Assembly (NCBI GenBank): GCA_027030605.1
Contig: JALVEV010000083.1
Coordinates: 1-13,013, forward strand
From: Campylobacteraceae bacterium
Lineage (GTDB): Bacteria; Campylobacterota; Campylobacteria; Campylobacterales; Sulfurovaceae
Reading direction: 5' to 3'
Length of the DNA stretch: 13,013 bases
Below, one piece after another: positions 1-6,300 of this stretch. Each line of letters starts with the position of its first letter. The first letter of the stretch is position 1. The translations under genes were made by a program, and so were the position numbers. The notes under the pieces are model-generated. The model saw nothing but the letters and a program-made list of their open reading frames with translations. It made no database searches and was not told the origin of the DNA.

Positions 1-81
1 TTAGTTGTAACAGTAATATCGATTTTTTTAGCACTTGTTGATTTGATGATGTCATCAATCGTAACAGCAGTGGTAGGTTAG
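1..81 (+). CDS. secE: Preprotein translocase subunit SecE, C-terminal end (partial)
   Basis: The window opens in frame with the last 26 codons of a protein ending in TAG at 79-81. The visible peptide is one hydrophobic helix (VVTVISIFLALVDLMMSSIV), with an aspartate in the middle, and ends in VVG. This matches the single conserved transmembrane segment and short tail of bacterial SecE, the small inner-membrane subunit that clamps SecY in the protein export channel. The identification rests largely on position: secE is almost always directly upstream of nusG, and here only one base separates its stop from the nusG ATG, which suggests translational coupling. The 5' part of the gene lies outside the window. 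Confidence 0.88.
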   Translation, partial: LVVTVISIFLALVDLMMSSIVTAVVG

Positions 82-82
82 T

Positions 83-613
83 ATGTCATTTCAGTGGTAT
101 GCAATCCAAGTCTATTCAGGTTCTGAACAGGCTGTAAAAAAAGGGATAGAGCTTTTAGCAGTAGAGAATGGCATAGAAGACCAAATTGAGTCTATCATTG
201 TTCCTACAGAAGAGGTTATTGAAGTAAAAAACGGAGAGAAGAAGATTACTGAACGTGTGCTCTACTCTGGTTATGTTTTTGCTCATGTTAGTTTAGATAC
301 ATCACTTTGGCATAAGATTCAATCTCTACCAAGAGTATCTCGTTTTATTGGAGAAGGTAAAACAGCTACACCTCTTTCTGAAGCTGATATTAAAGTTATC
401 TTAGACAAAATGGAGAAAAAAGCTGCTCCTAGACCTAAAGTTGACTTTGAAGATGGAGAGATGGTTCGTATTGTAGATGGTCCATTTGCTAACTTTACAG
501 GAATGGTTGAAGAGTATGATTTAGACCATGGAAAATTGAAATTAAATGTTTCAATCTTTGGTAGAAACACTCCTGTAGAGATTCTCTACACACAAGTAGA
601 AAAAATTATATAG
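83..613 (+). CDS. nusG: Transcription termination/antitermination factor NusG
   Basis: NusG binds the clamp of RNA polymerase, suppresses pausing, and links transcription to Rho or to the ribosome through S10. The 176-residue protein has the usual family length. Residues 4-115 form the NGN domain, opening with WYAIQVYSGSE and carrying the core YSGYVFAHV (61-69) and a VSRFIG segment (85-90). Residues 122-175 form the KOW domain, with GEMVRIVDGPFANFTGMVEE (125-144) followed by a FGRNTPVEI strand typical of NusG. The ATG at 83 follows the secE stop by one base; a weak purine-rich stretch (ggtagg) in the end of secE may serve as ribosome binding site, so coupling to secE is likely. The gene is followed at once by a strong terminator, so secE-nusG can end as its own transcript. 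Confidence 0.98.
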   Translation: MSFQWYAIQVYSGSEQAVKKGIELLAVENGIEDQIESIIVPTEEVIEVKNGEKKITERVLYSGYVFAHVSLDTSLWHKIQSLPRVSRFIGEGKTATPLSEADIKVILDKMEKKAAPRPKVDFEDGEMVRIVDGPFANFTGMVEEYDLDHGKLKLNVSIFGRNTPVEILYTQVEKII

Positions 614-629
614 ATTTAGTTTATAAATA

Positions 630-662
630 GGGGAATAGAGTTTAACTCTATTCCCCTTTTTT
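630..662 (+). terminator. Rho-independent terminator after nusG
   Basis: An 11-bp perfect stem, ggggaatagag (630-640) paired with ctctattcccc (646-656), closes a TTTAA loop and is followed directly by six Ts (657-662). The loop bases can add two more A-T pairs. It begins 16 bases after the nusG stop and is the clearest intrinsic terminator in the window. Confidence 0.93.
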
Positions 663-667
663 ATGTT

Positions 668-682
668 ACTCTTTTTAAGAGT
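668..682 (+). other. Small hairpin in the nusG-rplK spacer
   Basis: actctt (668-673) pairs with aagagt (677-682) over a TTT loop. It lies between the nusG terminator and the larger 683-715 hairpin and has no U-tract of its own. It may be fortuitous or may stack with its neighbour. Confidence 0.4.
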
Positions 683-728
683 TTGAATCATAATAAAAAA
701 GTTATTATGATTCAAGTTTTTATTTTTT
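683..728 (+). terminator. Second hairpin with T-rich tail before rplK
   Basis: A 14-bp perfect AT-rich stem (683-696 with 702-715) with loop AAAAG is followed by g, five Ts, an A and seven more Ts (717-729). It has the form of a second intrinsic terminator or attenuator in tandem with the one at 630-662. Its 3' end is about 30 bases from the rplK ribosome binding site, so it may act in the rplK leader. The stem has only two G-C pairs, so termination may be inefficient. No convincing rplK promoter is visible; TAATAA at 729-734 after the T-tract is the best but weak candidate -10. Confidence 0.55.
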
Positions 729-750
729 TAATAAACGACTATTTTATCTA

Positions 751-755
751 AGGAG
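751..755 (+). promoter_or_regulatory. Ribosome binding site deciding the rplK start
   Basis: AGGAG lies 3 bases before ATG 759 but 6 bases before ATG 762. The second spacing is normal, and only the second start gives the MAKKV N-terminus usual for L11. Confidence 0.75.
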
Positions 756-761
756 ACAATG

Positions 762-1187
762 ATGGCAAAAAAAGTAACTGAAAAGTTCAAAATGATGATT
801 CCTGCTGGATCAGCTAATCCATCACCACCAGTAGGACCAGCACTTGGTCAACGTGGTGTTAACATTATGGAGTTTTGTAAAGCATTTAATGAAAGAACAA
901 AGGACAAAATGGGATTTAAAATTCCTGTTGAAGTGACTGTTTATGCAGATAGAAGTTTTACATTTGAGACAAAGCAACCACCAGCATCTGAGCTTATTAT
1001 GAAAGCTGCTGGTATTAAAAAAGGTACAGACAACCCTATTATGAACAAAGTAGGAACACTTACCGCAGCTCAAATTGATGAGATTGTTGAGAAGAAGATT
1101 GCAGATTTAAATACAGATGACAAAGAGATGGCAGCAAAGATTATTGCTGGTACTTGTCGTTCAATGGGTGTTGATATTACTGACTAG
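762..1187 (+). CDS. rplK: 50S ribosomal protein L11
   Basis: L11 binds the GTPase-associated region of 23S rRNA at the base of the L7/L12 stalk and is needed for factor-dependent GTP hydrolysis and RelA activation. From the second ATG the protein has 141 residues, the usual length. The N-terminal domain shows the proline-rich PAGSANPSPPVGPALGQRG segment (residues 14-32), whose prolines form the thiostrepton/micrococcin-facing surface. The C-terminal RNA-binding domain ends with the hallmark GTCRSMGVDI. In-frame ATGs at 759 and 762 are both possible; 762 is preferred for SD spacing and for the family N-terminus. It is followed after 60 bases by rplA, the usual L11-L1 pair. Confidence 0.98.
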   Translation: MAKKVTEKFKMMIPAGSANPSPPVGPALGQRGVNIMEFCKAFNERTKDKMGFKIPVEVTVYADRSFTFETKQPPASELIMKAAGIKKGTDNPIMNKVGTLTAAQIDEIVEKKIADLNTDDKEMAAKIIAGTCRSMGVDITD

Positions 1188-1207
1188 TAGTATCCTTTTT
1201 ATAATTA

Positions 1208-1249
1208 CCACAGAGTTGTGGGAGATTTATTATCGTCGGAGAAATAAAT
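1208..1249 (+). promoter_or_regulatory. Structured rplK-rplA intercistronic region, candidate L1 control site
   Basis: Two hairpins lie just upstream of rplA. The first is ccaca (1208-1212) with tgtgg (1217-1221). The second is atttatt (1225-1231) with aataaat (1243-1249), which leaves the SD GGAG (1238-1241) in the loop and holds the A and U of the rplA start codon in the stem. L1 is known to repress translation of its own operon by binding an mRNA mimic of its rRNA site. I see structure able to mask the rplA start, but the specific L1-binding motif is not clearly recognisable. Confidence 0.3.
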
Positions 1250-1961
1250 GGCAAAAAAAGTAAATAAAAAAAGAGCAGCGCTCTTAGAGAAAATAGATGT
1301 AGAGAAGAACTACTCTGTAGATGAAGCTACAGCTCTTCTTTCAGAGTTAAAGTCAGCTAAGTTTGATGAGACAGTTGAAATTGCATTAAACTTAAATGTT
1401 GACCCAAGACATGCAGACCAAATGCTTAGAGGTTCAGTAGTTCTTCCAAATGGTACAGGTAAAAAAGTTAGAGTTGCAGTATTTGCAAAAGATGATAAAG
1501 CTGATGAAGCAAAAGCAGCAGGTGCTGATTTGGTTGGTTCTGATGAGTTGATTGAAGCAATTCAAGCAGGAAATATAGATTTTGATACAGTAATTGCAAC
1601 ACCTAATATGATGGGAACACTAGGTAAAGTAGCGAGAATTTTAGGGCCAAAAGGTCTAATGCCAAACCCTAAAACAGGAACAGTTACTATGGATGTAGCT
1701 AAAGCTGTTACAGAAGCTAAGGGTGGTAAAGTTAACTTTAGAACAGACAAAAAAGGGAATATTCACGCTGGAATTGGTAAAGTATCTTTCGGTGCTGATA
1801 AAATTAAAGAGAATTTAGAGACTTTTGTACAGACAATTAACAAAGTTAAACCAGCTTCTGCAAAAGGAAGATATATCCTTAATGGAGCATTATCATTAAC
1901 TATGAGTCCTGCTGTAACACTTGATACAGCTGAACTTTTAGAGATGAAAGCAAAAGCGTAA
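1248..1961 (+). CDS. rplA: 50S ribosomal protein L1
   Basis: L1 forms the mobile L1 stalk at the ribosomal E site, helps release deacylated tRNA, and in many bacteria is the translational repressor of the rplKA messenger. The 237-residue protein is normal in length. It has the N-terminal domain I strand, the HADQMLRGSVVLPNGTGKKV segment (55-74), the inserted domain II with ILGPKGLMPNPKTGTV (131-146), and the conserved C-terminal RNA-contacting part ending in SLTMSPAVTLD (216-226). An SD GGAG (1238-1241) sits 6 bases before the ATG. The gene ends with TAA, and the 227-base spacer to rplJ holds the palindrome and leader structure described separately. Confidence 0.98.
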   Translation: MAKKVNKKRAALLEKIDVEKNYSVDEATALLSELKSAKFDETVEIALNLNVDPRHADQMLRGSVVLPNGTGKKVRVAVFAKDDKADEAKAAGADLVGSDELIEAIQAGNIDFDTVIATPNMMGTLGKVARILGPKGLMPNPKTGTVTMDVAKAVTEAKGGKVNFRTDKKGNIHAGIGKVSFGADKIKENLETFVQTINKVKPASAKGRYILNGALSLTMSPAVTLDTAELLEMKAKA

Positions 1962-2098
1962 GCCTAAAGCTTAGGACACAAAGGAGAAATGGGTAGACAA
2001 ATAGGGGTCAGGTTTAAACCTGACCCCTATTTGTCTACCCATTTCAACAATCCCTTTTTGTCTTTTCCTTTATGCTTGGCATAAAACGATTTTAGGCT
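1961..2098 (+). other. Imperfect flanking arms extending the palindrome
   Basis: Outside the palindrome, agcctaaa (1961-1968) pairs with tttaggct (2091-2098). Bases 1975-1985 (gacacaaagga) pair with 2051-2062 (tccctttttgtc), with one mismatch and one bulged C. The transcript between rplA and the L10 leader could therefore fold as one long arm with the palindrome at its tip. A small hairpin tatgc/gcata (2071-2075, 2079-2083) fits on the 3' side. This is read from the sequence by eye, without an energy calculation. Confidence 0.4.
1986..2045 (+). repeat. Perfect 60-bp palindrome, probable palindromic insertion (REP/MITE-like)
   Basis: Every base from 1986 to 2015 pairs with its mirror from 2045 back to 2016, with no spacer; the centre is GGTTT|AAACC. 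The half-site reads gaaatgggtagacaaatag then gggtcaggttt. Position 1985/2046 (A against A) ends the symmetry. As RNA it would make a very stable hairpin of nearly 30 bp. It is not a normal intrinsic terminator, since no T-run follows on either strand. It lies in the rplA-rplJ spacer, a place that normally holds the L10 control leader. The GGGGTCAGG...CCTGACCCC core resembles short dispersed palindromes associated with IS200/RAYT-type transposases; that link is inference, as no second copy or transposase is in the window. Confidence 0.8.
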
Positions 2099-2104
2099 GA
2101 AGAT

Positions 2105-2168
2105 AATAGGGGCGAAAGCTTAATTAATATACTTGAAAGAGTATATGTGTCAAATATGACACCCTATT
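2105..2168 (+). promoter_or_regulatory. Candidate L10 autoregulatory leader (three- or four-way junction)
   Basis: An outer stem aataggg (2105-2111) with ccctatt (2162-2168) encloses atatact (2127-2133) with agtatat (2140-2146), loop TGAAAG, and gtgtc (2147-2151) with gacac (2158-2162), loop AAATAT. A short gc-GAAA-gc mini-stem is possible at 2112-2119. One C (2162) is shared by two stems. The structure ends 10 bases before the rplJ SD. In many bacteria L10, or its complex with L7/L12, binds a branched leader at this exact place to repress rplJL. Position and shape fit; the specific L10 contact bases are not verified. Confidence 0.6.
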
Positions 2169-2188
2169 AGAGGTCGAAAGGAGAAAAA

Positions 2189-2674
2189 ATGACTAGAACT
2201 GAAAAAGAAGCTATTGTTGCTGAACTATCAACTTCTTTTGCTGAACAGGGTGCTGTAATTGTTTGTGATTACAAAGGTATGACTGTTGAAGCATTAGAGG
2301 GTGTTAGAGCATTAGCTAGAGAAAATGATGTTAATGTGAGAGTTGTAAAAAACACACTAGCAGGAATTGCACTTAAAAATGCAAACTGTGAAGAGTTGGA
2401 ACTTCTTGATAACAACATCTTTATCTGGGGTGAAGACCAGATTGCTACTTGTAAAGTGGCTGATAAATCTGCTATTGCTAATAAAGGTAACTTCTCTATT
2501 AAAACAGGCGTAATTGAGTCTAAGGTTGCTGATTTAGCAACGATTGAAGCGATGGCTAAATTACCTGGTAGAGAAGAACTTCTTGGTATGTTACTTAATG
2601 TTTGGAATGGCCCAGCTCGTGCTATTACAATTGGTCTTCAAGCATTAGCTACTAAGAAAGAAGAAGAGGCGTAG
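2189..2674 (+). CDS. rplJ: 50S ribosomal protein L10
   Basis: L10 is the base of the ribosomal stalk: its N-terminal domain binds 23S rRNA next to L11 and its C-terminal helix carries L7/L12 dimers that recruit translation GTPases. The 161-residue product shows the N-terminal VCDYKGMTVEALEGVRALAR segment (about 25-44), RVVKNTLAGIAL (51-62) and the LPGREELLGMLL turn near residues 125-136. It ends in the alpha-helical stalk GPARAITIGLQALATKKEEE, where L7/L12 N-terminal domains dock. The SD AGGAG (2179-2183) is 5 bases before the ATG. The branched leader upstream suggests autogenous translational control; the gene is paired with rplL downstream, as usual. Confidence 0.97.
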   Translation: MTRTEKEAIVAELSTSFAEQGAVIVCDYKGMTVEALEGVRALARENDVNVRVVKNTLAGIALKNANCEELELLDNNIFIWGEDQIATCKVADKSAIANKGNFSIKTGVIESKVADLATIEAMAKLPGREELLGMLLNVWNGPARAITIGLQALATKKEEEA

Positions 2675-2683
2675 GTTTTGTAG

Positions 2684-2700
2684 GTTCGATTTTATCGAAC
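2684..2700 (+). other. Hairpin between rplJ and rplL
   Basis: gttcgat (2684-2690) pairs perfectly with atcgaac (2694-2700) over a TTT loop, 9 bases after the rplJ stop. No T-run follows, so it is not a terminator. L7/L12 is made in about fourfold excess over L10; a stabilising or processing hairpin, or enhanced initiation at rplL, would suit that, but the role here is inference. Confidence 0.5.
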
Positions 2701-2742
2701 AAATTAAATATTAAAATTATAGAATCATAAAAGGAATTAATT

Positions 2743-3111
2743 ATGGCAACAACTAAAGAAGATGTATTAGAGTTTATCTCAAACATGTCAGTACTTGAGC
2801 TTTCTGAGCTTGTAAAAGAGTTTGAAGAAAAATTTGGTGTATCTGCACAAGCTACTGTCGTAGCAGGTGGTGGAGCAACAGCAGAAGCAGAAGAAGAGAA
2901 AACAGAGTTTGATGTTGTTCTTACAGATGCTGGTGCTAAGAAAATTAATGCTATTAAAGTAGTAAGAGCAATTACTGGTCTTGGTCTTAAAGAGGCTAAA
3001 GCAGCAGTTGAAGAGGTACCAACTACTCTTAAAGAAGGTATTACTAAAGAGGAAGCTGAAGAGATTAAAAAACAAATTGAAGAAGCTGGTGCTTCTTGTG
3101 AAGTTAAATAG
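2743..3111 (+). CDS. rplL: 50S ribosomal protein L7/L12
   Basis: L7/L12 forms dimers on L10 that recruit and activate the GTPases EF-Tu, EF-G and IF2. The 122-residue acidic protein has the usual three parts. The N-terminal dimerisation helix pair is residues 1-31 (DVLEFISNMSVLELSELVKE). A flexible Ala/Gly/Glu linker spans about 34-54. The globular C-terminal domain holds the factor-binding surface: KKINAIKVVRAITGLGLKEA and AKAAVEEVPTTLKEG, then EEAEEIKKQIEEAGA. The C-terminus reads ASCEVK; a cysteine there is uncommon, most relatives having Lys or Val. The SD AAGGA (2731-2735) is 7 bases before the ATG. Confidence 0.98.
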   Translation: MATTKEDVLEFISNMSVLELSELVKEFEEKFGVSAQATVVAGGGATAEAEEEKTEFDVVLTDAGAKKINAIKVVRAITGLGLKEAKAAVEEVPTTLKEGITKEEAEEIKKQIEEAGASCEVK

Positions 3112-3130
3112 GTCATTTTTGACTTATGCC

Positions 3131-3161
3131 TTTCAGGTGAGTTCTGCTCATCTGAAATTTT
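3131..3161 (+). terminator. Terminator-like hairpin after rplL
   Basis: tttcaggtgag (3131-3141) pairs with ctcatctgaaa (3147-3157), 11 bp with one G-U pair, loop TTCTG, followed by only four Ts (3158-3161). It begins 19 bases after the rplL stop. It could reduce transcription into rpoBC relative to the ribosomal protein genes, or be an RNA processing site as known between E. coli rplL and rpoB. Confidence 0.6.
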
Positions 3162-3180
3162 AAATGTTTTAACCCTTTCT

Positions 3181-3235
3181 TCTACTGCATTAGTAACAGT
3201 AGATTATAACTCTTGTGCTGCATTAGTAACAGTAC
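3181..3235 (+). repeat. Tandem pair of identical-loop hairpins before rpoB
   Basis: A 17-nt sequence, ctgcattagtaacagta, occurs at 3185-3201 and again at 3218-3234, a 33-base step. Each copy forms a small hairpin with the loop CATTAGTAA: tctactg/cagtaga (3181-3187, 3197-3203) and gtgctg/cagtac (3215-3220, 3230-3235, one G-U pair). The outer stem bases differ between the copies but still pair. It could be a duplicated RNA- or DNA-binding site controlling rpoBC. Confidence 0.75.
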
Positions 3236-3260
3236 AAAATCAACAAAGACAGATTAAATT

Positions 3261-3266
3261 TATAAT
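3261..3266 (+). promoter_or_regulatory. Candidate sigma-70 -10 box upstream of rpoB
   Basis: A consensus TATAAT lies about 100 bases upstream of the rpoB start in very AT-rich sequence (agattaaattTATAATattt). No TTGACA-like -35 box stands upstream, which is usual for Campylobacterota. A start near 3273 would give a leader of about 90 nt containing the 3287-3310 hairpin. AT-rich DNA yields chance TATAAT boxes, so this is moderate. Confidence 0.45.
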
Positions 3267-3286
3267 ATTTTATGAGATATAGCGAT

Positions 3287-3310
3287 AAGCTATTGTGCAA
3301 TAGTTTTTTT
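3287..3310 (+). terminator. Weak attenuator-like stem with T-run in the rpoB leader
   Basis: aagctatt (3287-3294) pairs with aatagttt (3299-3306), 8 bp including one G-U pair, around GTGC (which may close one more G-C pair), and the T-run 3304-3310 overlaps and follows the stem. The stem is short and AT-rich, so termination would be partial at best. It lies downstream of the candidate promoter and 50 bases before the ribosome binding site. Confidence 0.4.
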
Positions 3311-3350
3311 GTATATCTTATACATTCATCTAATAACATAACACACTATA

Positions 3351-3356
3351 AAGAGG
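3351..3356 (+). promoter_or_regulatory. Ribosome binding site deciding the rpoB start
   Basis: AAGAGG is 7 bases before ATG 3364 but only one base before the alternative in-frame TTG at 3358, so the ATG is the start. Confidence 0.8.
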
Positions 3357-3363
3357 TTTGCCC

Positions 3364-6300
3364 ATGTTAAATACTTTACACTCTGGAAATAGACTTAGAG
3401 TCGACTTTTCAAAGACCCCTCAACAGATTGCTGTTCCTAATCTACTTCAACTTCAACAAAAATCTTATGATGACTTCTTAATGATAGGTGCTAAAAACCG
3501 TTCAGAATCAACCATTGAAAAAGTTTTCTCTTCTGTTTTTCCCCTTCATGACCATCAAAATAGACTTACTTTAGAGTATAAAGGGAGTGATATTGTTCAG
3601 CCTAAATATACCATTCGTGAGTGTATGGAACGTGGATTAACCTACTCTGTTTCATTAAAAATGAACATTGCTCTTACTATTTGGAACAGAGATGAAAAGA
3701 CAGGTGAGAAGCTTGACCCTAAAGAGATTAAAGAACAAGCTGTTTATGTAAGAGATATTCCTCTTATGACCGACAGAACATCGTTTATTATTAATGGAGT
3801 TGAGCGAGTTGTTGTAAACCAACTTCACCGAAGTCCTGGTGTTATCTTTAAAGAGGAGGAGGCAACAACTGTTGCAAACAAACTAATCTACTCTGCACAG
3901 ATTATTCCAGATAGAGGCTCTTGGTTATATTTTGAGTATGATGCAAAAGATATTCTCTATGCACGAATTAACAAAAGAAGAAAAATTCCTGTAACGATTT
4001 TATTTAGAGCCTTAGATTACTCTAAAGAAGATATTATGAAACTCTTCTATGCTTCTAAAGAGATTTTTGTTAAAGATAACCGTTTTGTTACTAAGTTTTC
4101 AGTTGAAGATTTTGTAGGTCGAGCTCCTTATGAAGTTAGAGACTTAGAGGGTAATGTAGTTCTTGCTGCTTCCAAAAGATTAACCAAGAAAAAAGCTCAA
4201 AAACTGATTGATGAAGGATTGGAGTGGGTAGAGTATCCAGTTGAAGTTCTTGCTGAGAGACATCTCGCTCGTCCAGTCATTGACCAAGAGAGTGGAGAGG
4301 TTCTATTTGATGTTGTTACTCAGATGGATGAGCTTAAACTTAAAAAGCTTATTGATGCTGGAGTTGAGTCGTTTCATATTGCTGATGATTTAGCAGATGG
4401 TGCTGATGATTCAATTATTAAGTCATTTATTGCTGACCAAGAGTCGCTTAGACTACTTAAGCAGACTGAAGAGATTGAAGATGAGAATGAGTTAGCGATT
4501 ATTCGTATCTATAAAGTAATGAGACCAGGAGAGCCTGTAACTGTTGAAGCGGCAAGAGTCTTCTTGAAACAGCTCTTCTTTGACCCAGAGCGTTATGACT
4601 TAACTAAAGTTGGTCGAATGAAGATGAACCATAAGTTAGGTCTTGATATTCCTGATTATGTTACTGTGTTGACCTCTGAAGATATTATTAATACTGTCAA
4701 ATATCTCTCAAAAGTTAAAAATGGTTCAGGTCACATAGATGACAGAGACCATTTAGGAAACAGAAGAATTAGAGCAATTGGTGAGCTACTTGGTAATGAA
4801 CTCTATAATGGTCTTACTAAGATGCAAAAAGCGATTAGAGACAAGATGACTACTATCTCTGGGCAACTTGATGAGTTGATGCCTCACGATTTAGTTAACT
4901 CTAAAATGATTACAAATACCATTTTAGAGTTCTTCTCGTCAGGTCAGTTGTCTCAGTTTATGGACCAAACAAATCCACTCTCTGAAGTAACTCACAAAAG
5001 AAGACTCTCTGCATTAGGTGAGGGTGGTCTTGTAAAAGAGCGTGCTGGGTTTGAGGTGCGTGATGTTCACCCAACCCACTATGGTCGTATCTGTCCTATT
5101 GAGACACCAGAGGGACAAAACATTGGTCTTATTAATACACTTGCTACCTATGCAAAGGTAAATGAGCTTGGGTTTATTGAAGCACCTTACAACAGAGTTG
5201 TTGATGGAGTAATTCAAGATGAGATTGTCTATCTAACAGCAACACAAGAGGAGGATTTGGTTATTGCACCAGCTTCTACAAAAGTTGTTGATAGAAAAAT
5301 TGTAGATGAGTTGATTGAGACTAGATGTAATGGAGAGATTCTACTTAATGAGACCAAAAAAGTTTCACTTATTGACATCTCACCACTAATGGTTTCAGGT
5401 TCAGCCGCTGCACTGATTCCTTTCTTAGAACACGATGATGCAAACCGTGCATTGATGGGGTCAAACATGCAACGTCAAGCAGTACCTCTACTTAGAACAG
5501 AAGCACCAGTTGTTGGTACGGGTATGGAAGCAATTATGTCTCGTGATGCGTGGGAGTCTGTTAAAGCAAAACGTGCAGGTAGAGTTGAAAAGGTTGACTC
5601 TAAAAATATCTATATTTTAGGTGAAGATGAGGGTGGTGTCTATATTGACCACTATCCAATGGAAAAGAACATGCGTACGAACCAAAACACTACCTTTACT
5701 CAAACACCAACAGCTAAATTGGGTGATGTGGTTGAAGCAGGTCAAGTTATTGCTGATGGTCCAAATATGGATATGGGTGAACTTGCAATTGGTAAAAATA
5801 TGCGTGTTGCCTTTATGCCTTGGTATGGATATAACTACGAAGATGCGATTATTATCTCTGAAAAAATCTTAAGAGAAGATACCTTTACATCGGTGCATAC
5901 TTATGAAGTTGAAGTAGAAGCAAGAGAGCTTAAACATGGTACTGAGGAGATTACAAGAGATATTCAGAACATACGTGAAGATGAACTCTCTCACTTAGAT
6001 GACTCTGGTATTGTTAAACTTGGAACTCATGTTAAACCAGGAATGATTCTAGTTGGAAAGGTTTCTCCAAAAGGTGAGATTAAACCTACACCAGAAGAGC
6101 GTCTGTTAAGAGCCATCTTTGGAGATAAAGCTGGTCATGTTGTCAATAAATCACTCTACTGTAAAGCCTCTATGGAGGGTGTGGTTGTTGATATTAAAGT
6201 CTTTATCAAAAAGGGTCAAGAGAAAGATGAGAGAGCAATTCAGTCGTATGAAGAGGAGAAGGCAAGACTTGATGCTGAACATCACGATAAACTCTTAATG

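Noticed and set aside
1986..2045. Palindrome as an ordinary rplKA terminator
   Set aside because: No T-run follows the stem on either strand (CAACAATCCC on the + strand), and a perfect zero-loop 60-mer is unlike terminators in this window.
2652..3116. 154-codon minus-strand open frame over rplL
   Set aside because: It is antisense to rplL, is serine/threonine/alanine-rich as expected from the reverse of an L7/L12 codon pattern, and has no recognisable domain.
3181..3234. CRISPR-like repeat before rpoB
   Set aside because: Only two 17-nt copies with a 16-nt gap, too few and too short, and no cas genes.
3358..3363. In-frame TTG start for rpoB two codons upstream of the ATG
   Set aside because: Only one base separates it from the AAGAGG ribosome binding site; the ATG at 3364 has normal spacing and gives the family N-terminus.
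4951..5025. Rifampicin resistance substitution in RpoB
   Set aside because: All classic cluster I positions are wild type; the Glu at the E. coli P535 position is a lineage feature seen in Helicobacter.
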